Part shown: positions 1 through 9,200 of the stretch, piece by piece
Position numbering within the stretch: position 1 is the stretch's first letter
Layout of the letters: every line of letters starts with the position of its first letter
From: Lentzea kentuckyensis
GTDB taxonomy: Bacteria > Actinomycetota > Actinomycetes > Mycobacteriales > Pseudonocardiaceae
Assembly (NCBI RefSeq): GCF_002150765.1
Contig: NZ_MUYM01000059.1
Span: 1 to 49,527 of the forward strand
Reading direction: 5' to 3'
Length of the DNA: 49,527 nt
Program-made: the position numbers and the translations under genes
Notes under the pieces: generated by a model
Database searches by the model: none
What the model saw: only the letters and a program-made list of their open reading frames with translations
What the model was told of the DNA's origin: nothing

Positions 1-46
1 GGGTCAGGAGGGTCGTGAGCAGCAGGGCGGTGGGGAGGAGGGGCAT
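1..46 (-). CDS. N-terminal start of a divergent secreted protein (cut by the window edge)
   Basis: Reading leftwards from an ATG at 46-44, the first 15 codons give MPLLPTALLLTTLLT, a short hydrophobic run that looks like the core of a signal peptide. Only this much is inside the window. In related actinomycetes, as far as I recall, an M23-family peptidase gene lies divergently upstream of rpsB; that identity is inference from position and cannot be tested here. No convincing ribosome binding site precedes the ATG, so the start is uncertain. Confidence 0.35.
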   Translation of the reverse strand, partial: MPLLPTALLLTTLLT

Positions 47-417
47 GGGTCAACGGTCGGCCAAGGGACACCCTGGGGACCAGCGGTGATCGGGGAACTG
101 TGGATTACTCGCCGGTTGTGGACAACTGCCACCTGCGCTTGAGGGGCGATTCGAAGTTTGTCGGGGTTGGGGAGTAGACTTTTGGGCGCGTCCCGTCTGT
201 GCGCGGGACGACTTCGCGTGCCAACGCAGATCCGACCGGCTGATCCCAGCAGGGTCGAGTCACGACGTCCGACGGTCCTGACGGTGCAGAGATGCTCCGC
301 GGGTGCGGACGGCGGCCACGGCACCAGGGCTGAAGGCCGACCCGGCCGGAGGCACAAACCGAACCGACGCGCAAAGGCGAGACCTGGCGCGTCCGACAGA
401 TGAGGTGCGAACCGGCC
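47..417 (+). promoter_or_regulatory. Intergenic region and probable long leader of rpsB
   Basis: These 371 bases hold no convincing gene. A candidate -10 box TAGACT lies at 175-180, which would give rpsB a leader of about 230 nt. Within it CGTCCCG (189-195) and CGGGACG (204-210) can pair with an 8-nt loop. Long structured leaders that let S2 repress its own operon are known in several bacteria; that this one works so is inference. The rpsB start is supported by GAGGTG at 402-407, ten bases before ATG 418. Confidence 0.35.
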
Positions 418-1239
<822 letters not shown>

Positions 1240-1246
1240 TCTCCCC

Positions 1247-1280
1247 CACGCGGCGCCCGCACACCAGCGGGCGCCGCGTG
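1247..1280 (+). promoter_or_regulatory. Perfect 14-bp hairpin in the rpsB-tsf gap
   Basis: CACGCGGCGCCCGC (1247-1260) pairs exactly with GCGGGCGCCGCGTG (1267-1280) around the loop ACACCA. There is no T tract after it and tsf starts only 31 bases later, so it may be an attenuator, partial terminator or RNA-processing site that sets the S2:EF-Ts ratio. The role is inference; the pairing is seen directly. Confidence 0.7.
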
Positions 1281-1311
1281 ACCTAAGCGCGTACATCGCA
1301 GAAGGAAAACG

Positions 1312-2127
1312 ATGGCGAACTACACCACCGCGGACGTCAAGAAGCTCCGCGAGCTGACCGCCGCCGGCATGATGGACTGCAAGAAGGCGCTGGACGAGGC
1401 CGACGGCGACTTCGACAAGGCCGTCGAGATCCTGCGCATCAAGGGCGCCAAGGACGTCGGCAAGCGCGCCGAGCGCACCACGTCCAACGGCCTCGTCGCC
1501 GTGCAGGACGGCGCGATGGTCGAGCTGCGTTGCGAGACCGACTTCGTCGCCAAGAACGCCGACTTCATCGCCCTCGCGGACGAGATCGTCGCGATCGCCA
1601 AGGCCAACAAGGTCGCCGACGTCGAGGCCCTCAAGGCCATCGAGGTCGACGGCAAGACCGTGGACGCGCTGGTCCAGGAGTTCTCCGCCAAGATCGGCGA
1701 GAAGCTCGAGCTGGCGAAGGCCGTCGACTTCGACGGGACCGTCTCGGTCTACCTGCACAAGCGCGCCGCCGACCTGCCGCCCGCCGTCGGCGTGCTGGTC
1801 GAGTACACCGGTGACAACGCCGAGGTCGCCAAGGGTGCCGCGATGCAGATCGCCGCGATGCGCCCGAAGTTCGTCACCCGTGACGAGGTTCCCGAGGAGC
1901 TCGTCGCCAACGAGCGTCGCATCGCCGAGGAGACCGCTCGCGAGGAGGGCAGGCCCGAGGGCGCGCTCCCCAAGATCGTCGAGGGTCGCGTCAACGGCTT
2001 CTTCAAGGACGTCGTGCTCCTCGAGCAGGCTTCCGTGACGGACAGCAAGAAGACGGTCAAGGCTCTTCTGGACGAGGCCGGCGTGACGGTTACCCGTTTC
2101 GCTCGGTTCGAGGTCGGCCAGAGCTGA
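1312..2127 (+). CDS. tsf: Translation elongation factor Ts
   Basis: EF-Ts is the nucleotide exchange factor that releases GDP from EF-Tu. The 271-residue protein begins with the N-terminal UBA-like module (residues about 1-55: KKLRELTAAGMMDCKKAL, then LRIKGA) and contains the EF-Tu-contact motif TDFVAKN near residues 76-82 and the dimerisation/core repeat region after it. Length matches actinobacterial EF-Ts. AGAAGGA at 1300-1306 is a good ribosome site for ATG 1312. It lies 72 bases after rpsB, separated by a strong hairpin, and is followed by another hairpin before pyrH. Confidence 0.97.
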   Translation: MANYTTADVKKLRELTAAGMMDCKKALDEADGDFDKAVEILRIKGAKDVGKRAERTTSNGLVAVQDGAMVELRCETDFVAKNADFIALADEIVAIAKANKVADVEALKAIEVDGKTVDALVQEFSAKIGEKLELAKAVDFDGTVSVYLHKRAADLPPAVGVLVEYTGDNAEVAKGAAMQIAAMRPKFVTRDEVPEELVANERRIAEETAREEGRPEGALPKIVEGRVNGFFKDVVLLEQASVTDSKKTVKALLDEAGVTVTRFARFEVGQS

Positions 2128-2135
2128 TTCGCATG

Positions 2136-2169
2136 AGGGCGGGGTTGCAGGCACCAGCGACCCCGCCCT
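2136..2169 (+). promoter_or_regulatory. Hairpin in the tsf-pyrH gap
   Basis: AGGGCGGGGT (2136-2145) pairs exactly with ACCCCGCCCT (2160-2169); one G-U and two G-C pairs extend the stem inwards, leaving the loop AGGCACCA. No T tract follows. It resembles the rpsB-tsf hairpin, including a CACCA loop sequence, and may be a terminator or processing site separating tsf from pyrH. Confidence 0.65.
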
Positions 2170-2211
2170 TGGCGTGTCCAAGACTTCCCAATCGCGCGAG
2201 GTGAGGGACCA

Positions 2212-2958
2212 GTGAGCGAAGAAGGTAGCCACGGCTACAACCGGGTGATGCTCAAGCTCGGTGGCGAGATGTTCGGCGGCGGTGGCGTCGGTGTTGATCC
2301 CGACGTCGTCCAGACGGTCGCCAAGCAGATCGCGGCCGTCGTCCGCTCCGGCGTGCAGGTTGCCGTCGTGATCGGTGGCGGCAACTTCTTCCGCGGGGCC
2401 GAGCTCCAGCAACGCGGCATGGACCGGTCGCGCGCCGACTACATGGGCATGCTCGGCACGGTCATGAACTGCCTCGCCCTGCAGGACTTCCTGGAACGCG
2501 AGCACGGCATCGACACCCGCGTGCAGACGTCCATCCAGATGACGCAGGTCGCCGAGTCCTACATCCCCCGCCGTGCGATGCGCCACCTGGACAAGGGCCG
2601 CGTCGTGATCTTCGGTGGCGGCGCCGGCCTGCCGTACTTCTCCACGGACACCACCGCCGCCCAGCGCGCGCTGGAGATCGGTTGCGAGATCGTCCTGATG
2701 GCCAAGGCCGTCGACGGTGTCTACACGGCCGACCCCAAGATCGACCCGGACGCGCTGATGTTCGACAACATCACCCACCGCGAGGTGCTGGAGCGCGGCC
2801 TCAACGTCGCCGATGCCACGGCCTTCAGCCTCTGCATGGACAACAACATGCCGATCCTCGTCTTCAACCTCCTCACCGAGGGGAACATCGCGCGCGCGGT
2901 GCGTGGTGAGAAGATCGGCACCCTGGTGAGCACCCCCGGTGGCCGTCCGGCCTTCTAG
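2212..2958 (+). CDS. pyrH: UMP kinase
   Basis: PyrH phosphorylates UMP to UDP in pyrimidine nucleotide synthesis; the bacterial enzyme is hexameric and of the amino-acid-kinase fold. The 248-residue product shows the phosphate-binding loop LKLGGEMFGGG near residue 15, GGGNFFRG (about 62-69), and the C-terminal ATP/UMP region with AKAVDGVYTADPK and MDNNMPILVFNL. The GTG start at 2212 is preceded by GAGGTGAGGGA at 2198-2208. It sits in the usual order tsf-pyrH-frr. Allosteric GTP activation and UTP inhibition are family knowledge. Confidence 0.96.
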   Translation: MSEEGSHGYNRVMLKLGGEMFGGGGVGVDPDVVQTVAKQIAAVVRSGVQVAVVIGGGNFFRGAELQQRGMDRSRADYMGMLGTVMNCLALQDFLEREHGIDTRVQTSIQMTQVAESYIPRRAMRHLDKGRVVIFGGGAGLPYFSTDTTAAQRALEIGCEIVLMAKAVDGVYTADPKIDPDALMFDNITHREVLERGLNVADATAFSLCMDNNMPILVFNLLTEGNIARAVRGEKIGTLVSTPGGRPAF

Positions 2959-3020
2959 ACCTGGTGGGATCTCAGACCAGACCGGGATTCGGGCACGTAC
3001 ACGCAGAGCAAGGAGCAGTC

Positions 3021-3578
3021 GTGATCGACGAGACCCTCCTCGACGCCGAGGAGAAGATGGAAAAGGCGGTTTCGGTCGCGAAGGAGAACCTCTCCTCCGT
3101 CCGAACCGGTCGTGCGACTCCCTCGATGTTCAACCGCATTCACATCGACTACTACGGCTCGATGACGCCGCTGAACCAGATGGCCAGCATCACGGTCCCC
3201 GAGGCGCGCATGGCGGTCGTGAAGCCGTACGACACGAGCCAGCTGAACGCGATCGAGAAGGCGATCCGGGACTCCGACCTGGGCGTCAACCCCAGCAACG
3301 ACGGCACGATCATCCGCATCGTCATCCCGCAGCTCTCCGAGGAGCGCCGCCGGGACATGGTCAAGGTCGCGAAGCAGAAGGGCGAGGACGCGCGCGTCTC
3401 CGTCCGCGGTGTCCGTCGCAAGGCGAAGGAAGAGATCGACAAGCTCGTCAAGGACGGCGAGGTCGGCGAGGACGACGGCGCGCGTGGTGAGAAGGAGCTC
3501 GACGCTCTGACCCACAAGTACACCGCGCAGGTCGACGAGCTGGTGAAGCACAAGGAAGCCGAGCTTCTCGAAGTCTGA
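3021..3578 (+). CDS. frr: Ribosome recycling factor
   Basis: RRF works with EF-G to split the post-termination ribosome. Starting at GTG 3021 the protein is 185 residues, the exact family length, beginning VIDETLLDAEEKM and carrying the SVRTGRATP motif (about residues 26-34), the hinge region, and the C-terminal three-helix-bundle segment KAKEEIDKLVKDGEVGEDD. An upstream in-frame extension to 2964 is not supported: AAGGAG at 3010-3015 is well placed for GTG 3021. It follows pyrH by 62 bases. Confidence 0.96.
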   Translation: MIDETLLDAEEKMEKAVSVAKENLSSVRTGRATPSMFNRIHIDYYGSMTPLNQMASITVPEARMAVVKPYDTSQLNAIEKAIRDSDLGVNPSNDGTIIRIVIPQLSEERRRDMVKVAKQKGEDARVSVRGVRRKAKEEIDKLVKDGEVGEDDGARGEKELDALTHKYTAQVDELVKHKEAELLEV

Positions 3579-3648
3579 TGTTCCTGTTGGATTCGCCCGG
3601 CCGAGTTCGCGCCGCAGGCGTGAGTGCCCTGGCCGGGCGGAGGTCGTG

Positions 3649-4506
3649 ATGGGAGCACAGGTGGCAGGCGGTCCCGCGGAGGTGCCCGCGTCGAAGCCGT
3701 CGCGCGCGGGCCGTGACCTGCGCTCGGCGATCCTGGTCGGCGTCGGGCTCGGCGCCGTGGTCATCGCGTCGTTGCTGACCGTCCGGCAGACCTTCATCGC
3801 CATCGTCGCGGCAGCCGCGGCGGTGGCGACGTGGGAACTCGCGACCGAGCTGAAGAAGAAGGACTACAACGTCGCGCTGTGGCCGGCGTTGATCGGTGGC
3901 CAGGCGATCATCTGGCTCTCCTGGCCGTTCGAACGCGCGGGCATCACGACGGCGTTCGTGATCACCATCCTGGTGTGCATGGCCTGGCGGTTCCGCGGTG
4001 GTTCCGACGGCTACCTGCGCGACCTCAGCGCGTCCGTCTTCGCCATCGCGTACGTGCCGTTGATGGCGGCGTTCGCGGCCATGCTCGTCGTGCCGGAGAA
4101 GGACGGCGCGGGGCGCGCGTTCGCGTTCCTCATCGGCGTCGTGCTGTCGGACGTCGGCGGTTACGCGGCCGGTGTCTTCCTCGGCAAGCACCCGATGGCT
4201 CCGACGATCAGCCCGAAGAAGTCCTGGGAGGGCTTCGCCGGGTCGTTGATCGCGGGCATGGCCGGTGGCGCGGTCACGGTCACCACGCTGCTCGACGGCC
4301 AGTGGTGGCACGGCGTGCTGTTCGGCGCCGCGCTCGTCGTCACGGCCACCGCGGGCGACCTGGTCGAGTCGCTGATCAAGCGCGACCTCGGCATCAAGGA
4401 CATGGGCACGCTGCTGCCCGGCCACGGCGGGATCATGGACCGGATGGACTCGCTCCTGCCGTCCGCCGTCGCGTCCTGGCTGCTGCTGCACCTGTTCGTG
4501 CAGTAG
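3649..4506 (+). CDS. cdsA: Phosphatidate cytidylyltransferase (CDP-diglyceride synthase)
   Basis: CdsA converts phosphatidic acid and CTP to CDP-diacylglycerol, the branch point for bacterial phospholipids, in the cytoplasmic membrane. The 285-residue product has a short basic N-terminus, then about seven or eight hydrophobic segments, and near its end the full family signature: SLIKRDLGIKDMG followed by LLPGHGGIMDRMDS. GGAGG at 3639-3643 suits ATG 3649 (5-base gap) better than the overlapping GTG at 3646. It closes the housekeeping run rpsB-tsf-pyrH-frr-cdsA and meets the next gene tail to tail. Confidence 0.95.
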   Translation: MGAQVAGGPAEVPASKPSRAGRDLRSAILVGVGLGAVVIASLLTVRQTFIAIVAAAAAVATWELATELKKKDYNVALWPALIGGQAIIWLSWPFERAGITTAFVITILVCMAWRFRGGSDGYLRDLSASVFAIAYVPLMAAFAAMLVVPEKDGAGRAFAFLIGVVLSDVGGYAAGVFLGKHPMAPTISPKKSWEGFAGSLIAGMAGGAVTVTTLLDGQWWHGVLFGAALVVTATAGDLVESLIKRDLGIKDMGTLLPGHGGIMDRMDSLLPSAVASWLLLHLFVQ

Positions 4507-4515
4507 CAACGCCCG

Positions 4516-5334
4516 TCAGTCGTCGTACGGGTCGTCCGCCTCGATGCGCGGCCCGGCCTCGATCACGCGTGACTGGTCGATCACCGAGAACGCCGCACCC
4601 GCGTGGTCCTCGACGACGGTGATGCGCCCGTACGGGGTGTCGTAGGGCTCGACGGTCACCCGGCCGCCGAGCTCCAGCACCCGGTACGCCACCGAGTCGG
4701 TGCCGATCTCGGGCGCGGCGTTGAAGTACACCATCCAGTGCGACCGCTCCGCGTACGGGAACTCGCGGCCCATCTTCTGGCGGCCGATCACCTCGGTGCC
4801 CTCGACGGACCACGACGCGTAGTCCAGCCGGTGGCCGTCGCCGATCTGCGTGATGTCGTAGTGGCAGAGCTCGCCGAAGAACTCGTCGGCCGCCGCGCCG
4901 TCGCGGGTGTTCAGCTCTGCCCACGCGTAGGCGCCGTGCCCACCCGTCCCGAACCGCCAGTCCGGTGGCACGTGCCGGAACCCGACGACGGCGCCGGTCG
5001 GGTCGGCGATCACGGTGCTCTGGGTGTGGTCGGCGGCGTCCTCGGGATTGCGCAGCACGGAGCCGCCGAGGTGGAACGCCTTCTCCGCGGTGGCGCGCGC
5101 GTGGGGCGTGACCAGGTACAGCCGCCACGGTTCCGGCTCGCCCTGCGGCAGTCCGGCGACGGGGATGCCGTCGACCATCGCCACGGTGTAGCCGGCGTCG
5201 TCGGCGTAGTGCCAGCCGAACAGGCCGGTGTAGAACTCGATCGCGGCCTTGAGGTCGTCGACGGCCCGCTCGGCCCAGCACGGACTTCCGGACAGCAACG
5301 GCGCGAGCTGGGGTGTGTTGGGCGCGATCGACAC
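4516..5334 (-). CDS. Two-domain VOC (glyoxalase/bleomycin-resistance fold) protein
   Basis: The 272-residue product carries two vicinal-oxygen-chelate repeats: about 15-125 (FYTGLFGWHYAD... DPTGAVVGF) and about 140-260 (ELNTRDGAAADEFF... WMVYFNA... VIEDHAGAAFSVID-type ending). Such fused pairs are common in actinobacteria and resemble the mycobacterial CFP-30B family; their substrates are mostly unknown. The GTG at 5334 is preceded on the minus strand by GGAGG. It is divergent from the methyltransferase gene, with 95 bases between. I cannot name a substrate: the fold allows lyase, dioxygenase or binding roles. Confidence 0.85.
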   Translation of the reverse strand: MSIAPNTPQLAPLLSGSPCWAERAVDDLKAAIEFYTGLFGWHYADDAGYTVAMVDGIPVAGLPQGEPEPWRLYLVTPHARATAEKAFHLGGSVLRNPEDAADHTQSTVIADPTGAVVGFRHVPPDWRFGTGGHGAYAWAELNTRDGAAADEFFGELCHYDITQIGDGHRLDYASWSVEGTEVIGRQKMGREFPYAERSHWMVYFNAAPEIGTDSVAYRVLELGGRVTVEPYDTPYGRITVVEDHAGAAFSVIDQSRVIEAGPRIEADDPYDD

Positions 5335-5417
5335 TGCCGCCTCCTGCAGGGGAGAGATGCGATCAACGCTACGCCGTAGTTGGACGAATTCGAACGGTAA
5401 CCGGCAAAACGAGGCTC

Positions 5418-5423
5418 TACAGT
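5418..5423 (+). promoter_or_regulatory. Candidate -10 box (TACAGT) for a leaderless gene
   Basis: TACAGT ends six bases before GTG 5430, so transcription could begin at or next to the start codon. No Shine-Dalgarno sequence is present at the normal distance. Confidence 0.45.
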
Positions 5424-5429
5424 GTCTTG

Positions 5430-6176
5430 GTGAGGGGATTCGTGCGGGCGGCGCTGAACGCGGTGCGTCCGGCAGAGGTCGTGCCGAGCCCGAACATCTG
5501 GCATTGGCCTGACGTCTACGAGGTCGAGAATCGCGCGCAGGACGTGCACGGCGCGATCTGGACGGCGATCAGTGACGAGTGTCCGTTCGGCAATCTCGAT
5601 GTCGTGGACGTCGGCTGCGGCGACGGCTTCCACCTGCCGATCTTCGCCCGCACCGCGAAGTCCGTCACGGGCGTCGAACCACATCCGCCGCTCGTCGTGC
5701 GCGCCCGGCACCGGGTCGCCCAGCTGCCGAACGCCCGCGTCGTCTCCGGTCCCGCGCAGGGCCTGCCGCTCGACGACGCCTCCGCCGATCTGGTGCACGC
5801 CCGCACCGCCTACTTCTTCGGGCCTGGCTGCGAACCGGGGCTGCGCGAGGCGGACCGGGTGCTGCGGCCCGGTGGCGCGCTCGCGATCGTCGACCTGGAC
5901 GGCGCGGCCGATCCGTACGGGCCGTGGCTGCGGGCCGACGAACCGCGCTACAACCCCGCCGCCGTCGAGAAGTTCTTCGCGGACAACGGGTTCTCGCTCA
6001 CCCGCGTCACCACCGAGTGGCGCTTCGAGAGTCGGGCGGACCTGGAATCGGTGCTGCGCATCGAGTTCTCGGCCGCGGTCGCCGAGCGCGCGATCGCGTC
6101 GGTCGGCGGGCTGAGCTTTCCGGTCGGCTACCGGCTGCACGTGCGCCGCAAGCCGACTGGGCTGATCGCGCCTTGA
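5430..6176 (+). CDS. Class I SAM-dependent methyltransferase
   Basis: A 248-residue protein with the Rossmann-type SAM site VVDVGCGDGFHLP (about residues 60-72), an acidic residue after strand 2 in TGVEPHPP, the LPLDDASADLVHARTAYFF motif-II/IV region, and EADRVLRPGGALAIVDLD (motif VI). These mark a methyltransferase of the type that acts on small molecules, but nothing identifies the acceptor. The frame is open further upstream; GTG 5430 is chosen because of the TACAGT box just before it and because homologous domains begin near here. It stands alone, divergent from the VOC gene. Confidence 0.82.
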   Translation: MRGFVRAALNAVRPAEVVPSPNIWHWPDVYEVENRAQDVHGAIWTAISDECPFGNLDVVDVGCGDGFHLPIFARTAKSVTGVEPHPPLVVRARHRVAQLPNARVVSGPAQGLPLDDASADLVHARTAYFFGPGCEPGLREADRVLRPGGALAIVDLDGAADPYGPWLRADEPRYNPAAVEKFFADNGFSLTRVTTEWRFESRADLESVLRIEFSAAVAERAIASVGGLSFPVGYRLHVRRKPTGLIAP

Positions 6177-6267
6177 TCCACCCGCGATAGGACCGTTCGG
6201 GCGCTGTCGCCCGCGCTCGTCTCGTATGTACAGTCCCTCAGCTTCGTCGGTGACCTGGGGGTACGCC

Positions 6268-9200
6268 ATGAGACGTCGGTTCCTGCTGTCGCTTTTGCTG
6301 ATGCTGGGCGTGCTCGTGGTGCCACCGAGCCATGCCGCGCCACCGGCGTCCGACCTCAACGCCATGTTCAACACCTATGGCGATCAAGGCGGGCACTGGA
6401 CCGGCGCCGACAGCACGGTCTCGGTGCAACTGCCCGACGGCCGCGTCGCGTGGCTGTTCTCCGACACGTTCCTCGGCACGGTCAACGCGGACCACTCACG
6501 GCCGAAGTCCGCGCCCTTCATCCACAACTCGATCGTCGTGCAGCAGGGCAACCAGCTCGTGCAGACCCTGCACGGCGGCACGGCGGCGAGTCCCACCTCG
6601 CTGGTCAACGCCACCAACCCGGACGAGTTCTACTGGATCGGCGCGGCCAAGGTGCAGGACGGCGTGCTGAAAGCGCTGTACGGGCGCTACAGCAAGGCCG
6701 GCGAAGGTCCGCTCGGCTTCGCCAGGGTCGGCACCGCGCTGGTGACGTTCTCGCTGCCCGCGCTCGCCGTCACCAGCGTCACCGACCTGACCCTGGACAA
6801 GAAGGTCGGCTGGGGCTCGGCGATCGTGTCGGACGGCGGATACGACTACGTCTACGGCACTGAGGACGTCGACGGCTACAAGTTCGCCCACGTCGCCAGG
6901 ACGACGGGCCTCGGCGGCGCGTGGCAGTTCTGGAACGGCACCACGTTCGTCGCTGACGAGAGCCAGTCCGCACGCCTGCTTTCGGGCGCCGGCACCGCGT
7001 TCTCCGTGGTGCGCAACGGCAATCAGTTCGTGCTCGCCACGCACGACGGCAACACGCCCTTCGGTCCGTGGCTCGCCGCGTACACCGCGCCCAGTCCGAC
7101 CGGACCGTTCACCGGGCCTACGTACCTGTACAAGGCGCCGGAGCCGGAGAGCAGCACCAGCTGGCAGTTCCCCTACGACGTGCAGCTGCACCAGGAACAA
7201 GCGAGCCCAGGCACGCTTCTGGTGTCTTACAACAACAACAGCCTCAACAACGAGGACAACTACACCGACGCGCGGATCTACCGGCCCCGGTTCGTCGACA
7301 TGCCGTGGCCACCCGCGACGCCGGACCCGTCGACCGTGCCCGGCGCACCGTCCGGAGTCGCGGCGACGACCAACAGCGAGGGCGGCGGCAAGGTCACCTG
7401 GAACGCCCAGAACGGCCTGAAGTACTGGGTCTACCAGCGGGACGTCACGGCCGGGCAGACGCACTTCGCGCGCTCTCCCAACCAGGACGCCGCCGGTGAG
7501 CACGGCCTCGGCGGGCTGCGGGACGGGCACACCTACGAGTTCAAGGTGTCCGCGACCAACGCGAACGGCGAAGGCGCTTTCTCCTCGACGGTCAGCGTCA
7601 CCGCACACGTCACGCCGCCGCCCGCACCGACGAACCTCCGCGCCACCCCGGGTTCGGACGCGGACGTGGCGCTGCAATGGGACGCCGTGACCGGCAACGC
7701 GCAGTACCAGATCTACAAGCGGGACGTCACCGCGAACGACGCCGACTTCAGCGAGGTGTGGTTCCCGAGCCCGAGCAACACCAGCTTCACCGTGACCGAC
7801 CTCGTCCCCGGTCACACCTACGAGTTCAAGGTCCTGGCACGCAACGGCGGTGGCCAGAGCGGCCCGTCCAACGTCGTCCAGGCCGTCGTGCGGGTCGCGC
7901 CACCGCCCGTGCCGACCGGTCTGACCGCCGCCGCGCAGTCCGACGGCAGCGTGAAGCTCCAGTGGGCGTCCGCGGGAGATGGCCTCTGGTACTGGGTCTA
8001 TCAGCGCGATGTGACGGCCGGCGAGACCGACTTCAAACGGCTCACGTACCCGGTCGCGGACGGCACCACCGCGCAGCCGGGCCTGCTGCAGAACGGGCAC
8101 GTCTACGAATTCGCGGTCAGCTCGATCAACCGGTTCAACGTCGAGTCGGGACGGTCGGCAGTCGTGTCCGTGACGGCTCGCTGGGACAAGCCTGCCGCGC
8201 CCACCGGCCTGACCGCGGTCGCGCAGTCCGATGGAAGCGTGAAGCTGCAGTGGAACTCTGCCGGCGAGAACCTCTGGTACTGGGTGTATCAGCGGGACGT
8301 GACGGCGGGTGAGAGCTTCATCAAGCTGGAGTACCCGATCACCGACGGCGCGAGCTTCCAGCCGGGTCTGCTGCTGAAGGACCACGTCTACGAGTTCAAG
8401 GTGAGCGGGATCAACGCGGGCGGTGAGGGTCCGGCGAGCGCTGTTGTGCAGGCGACGGCCCGGTACGACGCACCGGCCGCGCCCGTCGGCCTGACCGCCA
8501 CACCGGGCGACGGCACGGTCGCGTTGAACTGGAGCGCCGTGCCCAACGCATGGTACTGGATCTACCAGCGCGACGTGACAGCCGGCGAGGAGAACTTCAC
8601 CAAGCTGGAGTACCCGATCACGACCGGTGCGTCGTTCACGGCGGGTCTGCTCGCCAACGGTCACACCTACGAGTTCAAGGTCTCCGCGATCACCAACGGC
8701 GGCGAGGGCGCGGCGAGCGCGGTGGTGTCCGCGAAGCCGATGCCGCCGCTGCCCGCCAAGGTCACCGGCCTCACCGCGACGCCGAAGCCGTCCGGTGAGA
8801 TCGAACTCGGCTGGACCGCGTTGCCGAGCGTCTACTACTGGATCTACCAGCGGGACGTCACCGCTGGACAGGGCTTCACCAAGCTGCCCTACCCGGCGGG
8901 TGAGGCGAAGTTCACCGCCGGTGGGCTGACGCACGGGCACGTCTACGAGTTCAAGATCGCGGCGACCAACCTCGCCGGTGACGGTCCCGCCTCCGACGTC
9001 CGGTCGGCCACCGCGAGCTACGCGCTGCCCGCCGCTCCCGCCAACCTGAAGGGCGGAGCGGCCGGTGACGGCAGCATCGACCTGCAGTGGGACTCGGCCG
9101 GGCCGAACCTCTACTACTGGGTCTACCGGCGGGACGTGACGGCGGGCGAGACCGCGTTCACGCGCGCCACCTACCCGACCGACCAGACCACGATGAGCTG

